From a bacterium (GTDB lineage: Bacteria > Vulcanimicrobiota > Xenobia > RGZZ01), in NCBI GenBank assembly GCA_021782195.1, contig JAJXVI010000091.1:1-7993 (forward strand): 7,993 bases of DNA. The letters are read 5' to 3'. Both the position numbers and the translations under genes were made by a program. The notes under the pieces were generated by a model. That model did no database searches and had not been told where the DNA came from. It saw only the letters and a program-made list of their open reading frames with translations. Shown piece by piece: positions 1-7,993 of this stretch. Within the stretch, counting starts at the first letter, position 1, and every line of letters starts with the position of its first letter.

Positions 1-1
1 C

Positions 2-640
2 CTGGTCGAGGGCGACTCAGCCGGTGGTTCGGCGAAGGCGGGCCGAGACCGTCACTTCCAGGCCATCCTGCCGCTCAAAGGCAAGATCCTCAACGTCGAG
101 AAGGCCCGTGAAGACAAGGCCCTGGCCAACGATGAGATTCGCACACTGGTCACCGCGCTCGGTTGTGGATATGGAGACGACTTCAACGACAAGAAACTGC
201 GGTACAAGCGCGTAATTCTCATGACCGATGCCGATGTCGACGGCAGCCACATACGCACGCTGCTGCTAACCTTCATGTTCCGCTGGATGAAGAGACTGCT
301 CGACAGCGGCTACGTCTACATTGCAACCCCGCCTCTGTATCACATCACAAAAGGGAAGAAGGAATTCTACGCCTACAGCGACGAGGAGCGTGATCGCATC
401 CTGGCCGAGATTGGCGCTGAACGGGCCGAAATCCAGCGATACAAAGGGCTGGGAGAGATGAACCCGGAGCAACTGTGGACCACCACCATGGATCCCTCCA
501 ACCGCGTCATGCGTCAGGTCACGCTCGAAGACGCCGTGGAGGCCGACGAAATCTTCAGTCTCCTGATGGGAGAAAAAGTACAGCCACGGCGTGAGTTCAT
601 CGAACAACACGCCGCTTCGGTGGTCGACCTCGACATTTGA
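2..640 (+). CDS. gyrB: DNA gyrase subunit B, C-terminal 212 residues (5' end outside window)
   Basis: This is the ATPase subunit of the cytoplasmic type IIA topoisomerase that introduces negative supercoils with GyrA. The window holds the TOPRIM domain and the C-terminal tail. The TOPRIM start reads [14 protein letters not shown] at residues 1-14 of the visible part, with the metal-binding Glu at residue 3. The second acidic cluster DADVDGSH is at 76-83, and the GyrA-contacting signature [15 protein letters not shown] is at 145-159. The roughly 170-residue insertion found in this region of enterobacterial GyrB is absent, so the protein is of the short type. The frame ends in TGA, 103 bases before gyrA, and the pair is probably co-transcribed. 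ParE is the alternative, but adjacency to a gene with a clear GyrA box favours GyrB. Confidence 0.96.
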   Translation: MVEGDSAGGSAKAGRDRHFQAILPLKGKILNVEKAREDKALANDEIRTLVTALGCGYGDDFNDKKLRYKRVILMTDADVDGSHIRTLLLTFMFRWMKRLLDSGYVYIATPPLYHITKGKKEFYAYSDEERDRILAEIGAERAEIQRYKGLGEMNPEQLWTTTMDPSNRVMRQVTLEDAVEADEIFSLLMGEKVQPRREFIEQHAASVVDLDI

Positions 641-661
641 GGAACGGCGGCCGGCGTGAGG

Positions 662-711
662 GTCCCCGTCGGCGGCGCACAGAGCGAAGCACCCCCAGCG
701 CCGCCGGGGAC
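662..711. other. GC-rich stem-loop in the gyrB-gyrA spacer
   Basis: GTCCCC at 662-667 plus GGCGGCGC at 671-678 pair with GCGCCGCC and GGGGAC at 698-711. This gives 14 base pairs with a three-base bulge (668-670) and a 19-base loop. There is no T-run after it, so a classical intrinsic terminator is unlikely. The hairpin could modulate read-through or mRNA stability between the two gyrase genes. Its right arm overlaps the palindrome GGGGACGTCCCC (706-717), which recurs near 6723, so it may simply be a dispersed repeat copy. Confidence 0.55.
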
Positions 712-730
712 GTCCCCCCGAGATCAATTC

Positions 731-735
731 AGGAG
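731..735 (+). promoter_or_regulatory. Ribosome binding site of gyrA
   Basis: AGGAG lies eight bases before the ATG at 744. This fixes the gyrA start, and the resulting N-terminus aligns with the usual start of GyrA. Confidence 0.85.
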
Positions 736-743
736 AACCCGAC

Positions 744-3227
744 ATGACCAGAATCATCCCGATCCCCATCGAAGACGAGATGAAGGCCTCATACCTCGCA
801 TACTCGATGTCGGTCATCGTGGCGCGCGCGCTGCCGGATGTGCGCGATGGCCTCAAGCCGGTGCACCGCCGCATCCTGTATTCCATGTACGAGCAGGGAT
901 ACACCCCCGACAAGAAGCACCGAAAGTGCGCCGCGACGGTCGGGGAGGTCCTCAAGTCCTATCACCCGCACGGCGACGCATCCGTCTATGACGCCCTTGT
1001 GCGGCTGGCCCAACCGTTCAATGTCCGCTACCCGCTTATCGATCCACAGGGCAACTTCGGTTCGGTCGATGGAGACCCACCCGCCGCCAGTCGATACACC
1101 GAAGCTCGCCTCGGACGCATCGCCCTCGAAATGCTCGCCGATATCGATAAAGATACGGTCGACTGGAAGCGCAACTACGACAACACGGTCGACGAGCCCA
1201 AAGTCCTGCCCGCCCGCCTGCCCAACCTGCTCATCAACGGCTCCGCGGGGATTGCCGTGGGAATGGCCACGAACATTCCCCCCCACAACCTGCGAGAAGT
1301 CTGCGATGCCCTGATTCATCTCTGCGAACACCCGAACTGTTCCGACGAGTCTCTGCTCGAGTTCATCCCGGCGCCCGACTTCCCGACCGGTGGTCTCATT
1401 CTTGGTACCGACGGCGCCAAGATGGCGTACCTCTCCGGCCGCGGTTCGGTCACCATGCGCGCCCGCACCCAGGTCGAGGAACTGAAGACCAACAAGAGCG
1501 CCATCATCGTCACCGAGATCCCCTATCAGGTGAACAAGGCGAAACTGGTCGAGCAGATTGCGGAACTGGTCAAGGAAAAGAAGATTCAGGGCATCGTCGA
1601 CCTGCGCGACGAATCTGACCGACGGGGCATTCGCGTGGTGATCGAGCTGTCCACGGGTACGCGCGCCCAGCTTGTGCTCAACCAGCTCTTCAAGCACACG
1701 CAACTGCAGCAGAACTTCAACATCATCAACCTCGCGCTGGTCGACGAGACCTCTCCCCGCGTGCTCACCCTCCGCCAGATGCTCGACATCTGGCTCACGC
1801 ATCGACTCGAGGTCGTGCGCAGACGCAGCCAGTATGAGCTCGACAAAGCGCGCCGACGCGCCCACATCCTCGAAGGGCTCCTCAAGGCGCTCGACATCCT
1901 CGACGAGATCATCGCGCTCATTCGCGGATCGGCCAACGTGGAGACCGCGCGCACGGGCCTGATGACCCGGTTCGGCTTCACCGAGGAGCAGGCCAACGCC
2001 ATCCTCGACATGCGTCTACAGCGACTGACCGGACTGGAACTCGAGAAACTTACCACGGAGTACGAGGAGGTCCGACGAACCATCGCCTACCTTGAGGGGC
2101 TGCTCGCCGATCGAGCCCGGATGCTTGAGGTTATCAAGGAAGAGATCCTCGACCTGCGCAAACGATTTGGCGACGACCGTCGATGTGAAATCATCGAGGG
2201 TGAGTCCGGCACACTCGATATGGAAGACCTCATTCCGCCGAGCGACGTCATTGTGAGTGTTTCACACGCCGGCTACGTCAAGCGCATGCCCGTGGAAGCC
2301 TATCGCTCCCAGCGCCGTGGTGGCCGGGGCGTGGCCGGCGCAGGTCTGCGCGAAGAAGACTGGCTCGAGCACATTTTTGGCACCAACACCCACCACTACG
2401 TGCTCTTCATCACCGACCGAGCGCGCGCCTACCGCCTGAAAGGATGGGAGATTCCCGAGGCATCACGCACCGCCAAAGGGACGGCCCTGGTCAACAAACT
2501 TGACATCGAACCTGGCGAGAAGGTCATGGCGGCCATCCCGGTGCGCGACTTCAACGAAGACGCGTACCTGTTCATGGCCACGCGCAACGGCACCGTCAAG
2601 AAGACGGCACTCAACGACTTCACGAATCTTCGCAATCGCGGCATCATCGCACTGACCCTGGACGAGGGCGATGAACTGATCGGAGTTCGCCTCACCGGTG
2701 GCCACGACCACGTGGTGTTGATTACCCGCAGAGGCCAGAGTATCCGGTTCGCGGAGGAAGACGTACGCGTCATGGGTCGGGGCGCGCGCGGCGTCAAGGG
2801 GATCAACCTGCGCGATGGCGACGAGGTCGTGTCCATGGCCATCGTCTCTCCTGAAAGTGAAAGCGATCTCCTCGTCGTCACCGACAACGGCTACGGCAAG
2901 CGTACTTCGCTCGACGAATACCGCCTGCAGTCAAGAGGAGGCTCTGGAATCAAGACCCTGAACGTCCAGGAAAAGCGCGGCGAGGTCGCTGCGGCGCGCA
3001 CCATCAGCGATACCGATGAGCTGATCCTTTCAACGCAGGAAGGAATCGTGATTCGCATTGCCGCCAGCGCGATATCAAGCACGGGCCGCGTCACCCAGGG
3101 CGTAACGCTGATGCGTCTCACCGAGGGCGACAAAATCAGCAGCGTCGCGGTCATTCCTCGCTCAGAAGACGAGGCGGACGAAGCGCCCCACGCCGAGGAC
3201 GAAGCGCCCCACGCCGAGGAACCGTGA
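744..3227 (+). CDS. gyrA: DNA gyrase subunit A
   Basis: This is the breakage-reunion and DNA-wrapping subunit of gyrase, 827 residues, slightly shorter than the 875 of E. coli. The winged-helix and tower region carries the active-site tyrosine at residue 118 in [11 protein letters not shown] (E. coli Tyr122). The quinolone region reads [19 protein letters not shown] at 74-92. The position of E. coli Ser83 is Ala79, while the Asp87 equivalent (Asp83) is kept. A coiled-coil region follows at about 350-480. The C-terminal six-bladed beta-pinwheel (from about residue 500) contains a perfect GyrA box, QRRGGRG, at 523-529, which separates it from ParC. Further blade motifs include GRGARGVKG (678-686) and SRGGSGIK (730-737). 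The last 21 residues are acidic and contain DEAPHAE twice in tandem. Confidence 0.98.
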   Translation: MTRIIPIPIEDEMKASYLAYSMSVIVARALPDVRDGLKPVHRRILYSMYEQGYTPDKKHRKCAATVGEVLKSYHPHGDASVYDALVRLAQPFNVRYPLIDPQGNFGSVDGDPPAASRYTEARLGRIALEMLADIDKDTVDWKRNYDNTVDEPKVLPARLPNLLINGSAGIAVGMATNIPPHNLREVCDALIHLCEHPNCSDESLLEFIPAPDFPTGGLILGTDGAKMAYLSGRGSVTMRARTQVEELKTNKSAIIVTEIPYQVNKAKLVEQIAELVKEKKIQGIVDLRDESDRRGIRVVIELSTGTRAQLVLNQLFKHTQLQQNFNIINLALVDETSPRVLTLRQMLDIWLTHRLEVVRRRSQYELDKARRRAHILEGLLKALDILDEIIALIRGSANVETARTGLMTRFGFTEEQANAILDMRLQRLTGLELEKLTTEYEEVRRTIAYLEGLLADRARMLEVIKEEILDLRKRFGDDRRCEIIEGESGTLDMEDLIPPSDVIVSVSHAGYVKRMPVEAYRSQRRGGRGVAGAGLREEDWLEHIFGTNTHHYVLFITDRARAYRLKGWEIPEASRTAKGTALVNKLDIEPGEKVMAAIPVRDFNEDAYLFMATRNGTVKKTALNDFTNLRNRGIIALTLDEGDELIGVRLTGGHDHVVLITRRGQSIRFAEEDVRVMGRGARGVKGINLRDGDEVVSMAIVSPESESDLLVVTDNGYGKRTSLDEYRLQSRGGSGIKTLNVQEKRGEVAAARTISDTDELILSTQEGIVIRIAASAISSTGRVTQGVTLMRLTEGDKISSVAVIPRSEDEADEAPHAEDEAPHAEEP
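3177..3218 (+). repeat. Perfect 2 x 21-bp tandem repeat in the gyrA 3' end
   Basis: Bases 3177-3197 and 3198-3218 are identical and in frame. Each encodes DEAPHAE in the acidic tail of GyrA. This looks like a recent in-frame slippage duplication. Copy number could vary between strains without breaking the frame. Confidence 0.95.
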
Positions 3228-3257
3228 ATACCGGGAAACTCACCATCGCCTGACTGA

Positions 3258-5450
<2,193 letters not shown>

Positions 5451-5465
5451 CGCGTTCCGACGACT

Positions 5466-5498
5466 GGGAGCGGGGGCGGTCTGTCCGCGCCAGCTCCC
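5466..5498 (+). terminator. Hairpin after gap, possible terminator
   Basis: GGGAGC (5466-5471) pairs with GCTCCC (5493-5498). The inner GGGGCGG (5473-5479) pairs with CCGCGCC (5485-5491) around a TCTGT loop. The total is twelve base pairs with two mismatches. It starts 15 bases after the gap stop. There is no T-tract, so it is either a non-canonical terminator or a 3'-stabilising structure. Confidence 0.5.
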
Positions 5499-5540
5499 TG
5501 CACCGCACGGCGCCCCCGTCGAGGCGCAACCTCCGGTGGG

Positions 5541-5588
5541 CGCTCGCGGGGACGCTGACGCTCGCGCTCGCGGGGACGCTGACGCTCG
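5541..5588. repeat. Perfect 2 x 24-bp tandem repeat between gap and the rhodanese gene
   Basis: Bases 5541-5564 and 5565-5588 are identical. The unit begins CGCTCGCGGGGACGCTGACG. The core TGACGCTC recurs at 6309 (at the rhodanese stop codon) and 6572, so this belongs to a dispersed intergenic repeat family of this genome. The surrounding 5451-5660 holds no gene that I can support. Confidence 0.9.
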
Positions 5589-5675
5589 CGCGGATCTTCG
5601 CTTCCCCGACCATTCGCGCACCGCACCAGCCTGCTCCCGACAACCACGTGTCAAGAGCGTTTTCCCCCAGACTTC

Positions 5676-5704
5676 TGGACAATCACGCATACTTCTGTTA
5701 CACT
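5676..5704 (+). promoter_or_regulatory. Candidate sigma70-type promoter for the rhodanese gene
   Basis: TGGACA (5676-5681) and TACACT (5699-5704) are separated by exactly 17 bases. They match the -35 and -10 consensus at 5/6 and 4/6 positions. They lie in the only AT-richer patch of the spacer, and predicted transcription would start near 5711, giving a leader of about 57 bases. This is inferred from sequence only. Confidence 0.5.
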
Positions 5705-5709
5705 GTACA

Positions 5710-5740
5710 TTAATTGGCGACCATAATTCTCGGCAATTAA
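5710..5740. promoter_or_regulatory. Inverted repeat TTAATTG / CAATTAA in the leader, possible operator
   Basis: TTAATTG (5710-5716) and CAATTAA (5734-5740) are perfect reverse complements separated by 17 bases. The left arm falls at the predicted transcription start and the right arm is 28 bases before the start codon. The geometry suits a dimeric repressor site. A seven-pair AT-rich stem would be weak as an RNA structure. The cognate regulator is unknown. Confidence 0.4.
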
Positions 5741-5756
5741 GGCTGACGATGTTTCC

Positions 5757-5762
5757 AGGAGG
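5757..5762 (+). promoter_or_regulatory. Ribosome binding site that decides the rhodanese start
   Basis: AGGAGG abuts the ATG at 5763 with no spacer but is six bases from the in-frame ATG at 5769. The second ATG is therefore the likely start. Confidence 0.75.
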
Positions 5763-5768
5763 ATGCAC

Positions 5769-6311
5769 ATGACACCACAGACTTTGGAGATCTCCGGCAC
5801 TTCCACCATGCAGGAGGTTCTCGACGCTTTTCCGAGCGCCCGCCGCGCCCTGTTCCAGCGCTACCACATCGGAGGCTGTTCCAGTTGCGGCTTCTCGCCC
5901 GAGGATACACTCACGGAAGTGCTCTCCAACCACAACGTGATGGACGTCGAAGGCACGCTCGACTATATCCGGGAAAGCCAGAAGGTCGACGACCAGATGC
6001 AGATCACCGCCGTCGAACTGCGAGACGCTCTGAAAAGTGCCACGCCTCCTCGCCTGATTGACGTGCGCGACCAGTGGGAATACGAAATCGCGCACCTCGA
6101 CGGCGCCGAGCTCCTGACCCGCCCGCTCATCTCCGACATGATGGACTCCTGGGACAAGAGCACCCCCCTGGTCTTCGCGTGCCACCACGGCACACGAAGC
6201 CTTGATGCGGCCGCCTACTTTGCTGGCCACGGGTTCAAGAACGTACGCAGCCTGCAGGGTGGTATCGACGCGTGGGCCAGCGAGATCGACCCGCAGATGG
6301 CCCGCTACTGA
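5769..6311 (+). CDS. DUF1858-rhodanese two-domain protein, putative sulfurtransferase
   Basis: This is a 180-residue soluble protein with no signal peptide or membrane segment. Residues 11-70 resemble the DUF1858 / RIC N-terminal-like domain, with helix MQEVLDAFPSARRALFQRY followed by the cysteine pair GGCSSCG (35-41). Residues 77-175 form a single rhodanese domain. It has LIDVRDQWEYEIAHLDGA at 97-113 and the active-site loop CHHGTRS at 138-144 with nucleophile Cys138. The closing LQGGIDAW is at 162-169. Rhodaneses carry sulfane sulfur as a persulfide. The cysteine pair may accept it or bind metal, but the physiological substrate cannot be told from sequence. The gene has its own candidate promoter and is probably monocistronic, since the next gene is convergent. 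The alternative start at 5763 adds two residues. Confidence 0.85.
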   Translation: MTPQTLEISGTSTMQEVLDAFPSARRALFQRYHIGGCSSCGFSPEDTLTEVLSNHNVMDVEGTLDYIRESQKVDDQMQITAVELRDALKSATPPRLIDVRDQWEYEIAHLDGAELLTRPLISDMMDSWDKSTPLVFACHHGTRSLDAAAYFAGHGFKNVRSLQGGIDAWASEIDPQMARY

Positions 6312-6318
6312 CGCTCGA

Positions 6319-6337
6319 ATCTGCCTCGCTGGCAGAT
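6319..6337. terminator. Hairpin just after the rhodanese gene
   Basis: ATCTGCC (6319-6325) and GGCAGAT (6331-6337) form a perfect 7-bp stem with a TCGCT loop, starting eight bases after the stop codon. The downstream sequence is pyrimidine-rich but not a T-run, so it is a candidate terminator only. Confidence 0.5.
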
Positions 6338-6347
6338 CTGCTCTCGC

Positions 6348-6377
6348 GCTCCCTTCTCTCCGTCTCGAGAGGGGAGC
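6348..6377. terminator. Second hairpin after the rhodanese gene
   Basis: Bases 6348-6358 pair with 6367-6377 through 11 pairs including one G-T wobble, with an eight-base loop. The right arm could alternatively pair with GCTCCCTCTCTC at 6378-6389. Lying between convergent genes, it could serve transcripts from either side. Confidence 0.45.
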
Positions 6378-6428
6378 GCTCCCTCTCTCCCATTACGACA
6401 AACGGTTCACGCACGCTGACCCGGAGCC

Positions 6429-6510
6429 CGTCCCACACGCACGCCGACACGCGAGGCCGAAAGGCCCGGAGCGGCAGTGACACCGCACGTCCCACACGCA
6501 CGCCGACACG
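6429..6510. repeat. Pair of 23-bp direct repeats, 59 bases apart
   Basis: Bases 6429-6451 and 6488-6510 are identical and begin CGTCCCACACGCACG. With one mismatch the match extends to 27 bp (to 6455 and 6514). The spacer contains a small GGCC-GAAA-GGCC hairpin (6455-6466). Two copies are too few to call an array. Confidence 0.85.
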
Positions 6511-6615
6511 TGAGCGTCCTCTTCACGCGACCCACCCACCGGGAACACGGTCCCCGTCCCCTGACGGCCGCTGACGCTCCCGTCGCGTCCGCGCCGCCAG
6601 GGCGCCCACGAACCA

Positions 6616-6671
6616 CGCAGGAGCACAGGAGCGCAGGAGCGCAGAAGCACAGGAGCACAGGAGCACAGGAA
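6616..6671. repeat. Octanucleotide tandem array, seven units
   Basis: Seven consecutive 8-bp units follow CRCAGGAG. In order they are CGCAGGAG, CACAGGAG, CGCAGGAG, CGCAGAAG, CACAGGAG, CACAGGAG and CACAGGAA. GGGCGCCC (6600-6607) and GGCGCC (6672-6677) flank the array. It is non-coding and purine-rich on the plus strand, and is a likely length-variable locus. Confidence 0.9.
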
Positions 6672-6679
6672 GGCGCCGT

Positions 6680-7609
6680 TCATCCCCCCCGAGAGCACGC
6701 CGTTTCGCTGCCAGAAGAATGCGGGGACGTCCCCGGATTCCACACCACCGTCCCCATCACACGCCGCATCTCCAGGTACTCCGCGGTCCAGCGGCCGTCT
6801 GCGTCACGAACGTGAAACGGAGGCCGGTCTTCCCGCTCTTCCCGCTCCCCCGTGAACGCACAGACGAAAAGCGCGATGAGCGGCGCCGCTCCGTGTCGGA
6901 ACACCACGTCCTGTCGCACGTGCACGCGGAGGCCCGCAGCTTCGATGGCCTTCTCTGGACGCTCGTCCGCCGCCGCGTGGCAGAAGCAGAATCGTCCCCC
7001 AGGAGCCAGATTCGCCGCAGCCACCCGACAGTAGTCGTAGACGTCGCCGTTGAGCTCGAGACGAGCGCCTGCACGCTGGGGATGCGGCGACCGCACCGCG
7101 CGGGATGGGGGAAAGTACGGGGGACTGCCCGTGACAAGCGCAAACGGTGCCTCCCCCGCGAGGATACTCGGATCGCGCAGGTCGCCGTGACGGAACTCGA
7201 CAAGGCCGTCCAGGCCGTTCAAACTGGCCGTGCGACGCGCCAGGTGAACACTACGAGCCTGGATTTCGACCCCGACAAGACTCGGAGACCCACGGTTCCT
7301 ACCGGAAACGGTCAAGGCCTCATCGGCGTCAGGAGCGATGAATGCGCGTGCAGCGCCTTCAGGACCTTGAACCGTTCCCGCCAGAACATCGGGGGAGTGA
7401 AGAAGAGACCAGAGCGTCAGAAGACCGACCGACCCGATTCCCGAGCCGATGTCAAGCAGTCGCCGGGGCACGCTGGTGACGGCTCGTGCAGCCATCCACG
7501 CGGTGAGAAGGTCGTCCGCGGAAAAACGATGTCCGTGACGTAGCTGGAAAATGCGCCAGGCGCCGGCGAGGTGGTCAAGGGTTTCATCTGCTGCGGGTTC
7601 GAGCGTCAC
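6680..7609 (-). CDS. TrmN6-like (COG4123-type) SAM-dependent methyltransferase
   Basis: This 309-residue cytoplasmic class I methyltransferase resembles the YfiC/TrmN6 group, which methylates N6 of adenine 37 in tRNA1(Val). The N-terminal LRHGHRFSADDLLTAWMA (23-40) is the typical lead-in. SAM motif I LLDIGSGIGSVGL is at 51-63. Motif II VGVEIQ (112-117) comes after an unusual extra stretch at about 70-110. The catalytic motif reads GSPPYFPP at 161-168, with Ser162 in place of the Asn of NPPY. Family-like sequence ends near YLEMRRVMG (278-286), and the last 23 residues are encoded by repeat DNA. GTG 7609 is the first conventional start after the in-frame stop of the upstream glycosyltransferase gene, 54 bases away, so the two are probably co-transcribed. 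The exact substrate is uncertain. Confidence 0.8.
   Translation of the reverse strand: MTLEPAADETLDHLAGAWRIFQLRHGHRFSADDLLTAWMAARAVTSVPRRLLDIGSGIGSVGLLTLWSLLHSPDVLAGTVQGPEGAARAFIAPDADEALTVSGRNRGSPSLVGVEIQARSVHLARRTASLNGLDGLVEFRHGDLRDPSILAGEAPFALVTGSPPYFPPSRAVRSPHPQRAGARLELNGDVYDYCRVAAANLAPGGRFCFCHAAADERPEKAIEAAGLRVHVRQDVVFRHGAAPLIALFVCAFTGEREEREDRPPFHVRDADGRWTAEYLEMRRVMGTVVWNPGTSPHSSGSETACSRGG
6723..6755. repeat. GGGGAC/GTCCCC repeat element at the methyltransferase 3' end
   Basis: The palindrome GGGGACGTCCCC (6723-6734) is followed 15 bases later by another GTCCCC (6750-6755). The same 12-base palindrome occurs at 706-717 before gyrA, and GTCCCC is doubled at 6550-6561. This suggests a dispersed REP-like family. 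Confidence 0.6.
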
Positions 7610-7663
7610 GAACGAATCATACGGCGACCCGGCAGCGTGTCCCTTCCCCGGAGAATCTGGCGG

Positions 7664-7993
7664 TCAGCCGACCGGTTGATGCGACTGTGCCCGGGCCAAC
7701 TCGTCGATCAGCACCTTCAAGTGACCGACACCCACGGGAATGGAACGGGCCTTCGACTCGCCGCCAATACGCTGACCCTCCCGGGTCGCGATCTCGACGA
7801 CGCGCAGGCGGGCACGCATCGCCCGGATGGTCATCTGGTACTCAATCGGAAAGCCGCACTCCGTGAGATGCAGGGCTTCGAACGCCCTGCGCGTGATGGC
7901 ACGGTATCCATTGATGGTGTCACTCACGTACGGCCCACGGTTGAAGAGGCGGTTTGCGAGCCAGGTGAACAGGCGATTTGCCCACGCACGGGG
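7664..7993 (-). CDS. Family 2 glycosyltransferase, DPM1-like, C-terminal 109 residues (5' end outside window)
   Basis: The frame is open to the window edge. It ends with TGA at 7664-7666. The visible part reads NRLFTWLANRLFNRG, then VSDTINGYRAITRRAFEAL and GFPIEYQMTIRAMR. This is the acceptor-side end of the GT-A fold in polyprenyl/dolichyl-phosphate sugar synthases and related GT2 enzymes: the SDTxNGYR segment followed by a helix and a (F/Y)xxExQ motif. IATREGQRIGGESKA is the conserved tail basic loop. Such enzymes move a sugar from a nucleotide donor to a lipid phosphate or glycan at the cytoplasmic face of the membrane. The donor-binding N-terminal half is outside the window, so donor and acceptor cannot be assigned. 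No C-terminal membrane segment follows. The methyltransferase gene lies 54 bases downstream. Confidence 0.88.
   Translation of the reverse strand, partial: PRAWANRLFTWLANRLFNRGPYVSDTINGYRAITRRAFEALHLTECGFPIEYQMTIRAMRARLRVVEIATREGQRIGGESKARSIPVGVGHLKVLIDELARAQSHQPVG

Larger units (their letters stand above)
6312..6679. other. Gene-free junction between convergent genes, dense in repeats and hairpins
   Basis: These 368 bases separate the 3' ends of the rhodanese gene (plus strand) and the methyltransferase gene (minus strand). They hold two hairpins, a 23-bp direct repeat pair, GTCCCC-type repeats (6550-6561) and an octanucleotide array. The short open frames here are low-complexity translations of repeats with no family resemblance, so I call no gene. 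Confidence 0.75.

Noticed and set aside
266..1865. Long minus-strand open frames opposite gyrB and gyrA (266-955, 789-1865)
   Set aside because: They are GC-rich antisense shadows of strongly conserved coding sequence, with low-complexity translations and no family resemblance.
5763..5765. First ATG of the rhodanese gene as start
   Set aside because: The AGGAGG ends immediately before it, leaving no spacer. The ATG six bases later has ideal spacing.
6429..6671. CRISPR array
   Set aside because: There are only two 23-base copies with one spacer, and the 8-bp array has no spacers. No cas gene is present.
6719..7543. Plus-strand open frame of 274 codons opposite the methyltransferase
   Set aside because: It shows no recognisable motif, while the minus strand shows clear SAM-binding and catalytic motifs.

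Overview
The window is a GC-rich (about 60% by eye) bacterial chromosome segment. It carries housekeeping genes on the left and a repeat-laden junction between convergent genes on the right. No phage, plasmid, insertion-sequence or CRISPR signal was found. The combination of linked gyrB-gyrA, a WhiA homologue outside its usual rapZ-yvcK-whiA setting, a DPM1-like GT2 enzyme and GC-rich intergenic repeats suggests an uncultured, probably didermal bacterium, perhaps near the PVC group or Candidatus Hydrogenedentes/Sumerlaeota. That placement is inference with low confidence.

Layout, plus strand: the 3' part of gyrB (2-640), gyrA (744-3227), a WhiA-family regulator beginning at about 3291, NAD-type glyceraldehyde-3-phosphate dehydrogenase (4422-5450), and a two-domain DUF1858-rhodanese protein (5769-6311). 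Minus strand: a TrmN6-like DNA/RNA methyltransferase (7609 down to 6680) preceded by the C-terminal part of a family 2 glycosyltransferase that runs off the right edge (7993 down to 7664).

The most unusual part is whiA-gap. The WhiA reading frame has no ATG, GTG or TTG before its conserved N-terminus, but a CTG codon at 3291 sits five bases after a perfect GGAGGT. The same frame has no stop after the WhiA helix-turn-helix domain. It continues through a 56-residue linker directly into gap, so the DNA as given could encode a 719-residue WhiA-GAPDH fusion. A separate strong ribosome binding site in front of gap would also yield free enzyme.

Other points of interest are an alanine in GyrA at the position of E. 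coli Ser83, an in-frame duplicated acidic GyrA tail, and a methyltransferase with SPPY in place of NPPY, a large insertion, and a C-terminus reading into repeat sequence. Several families of short repeats occur in the gene-free stretches at 641-743, 5451-5768 and 6312-6679.
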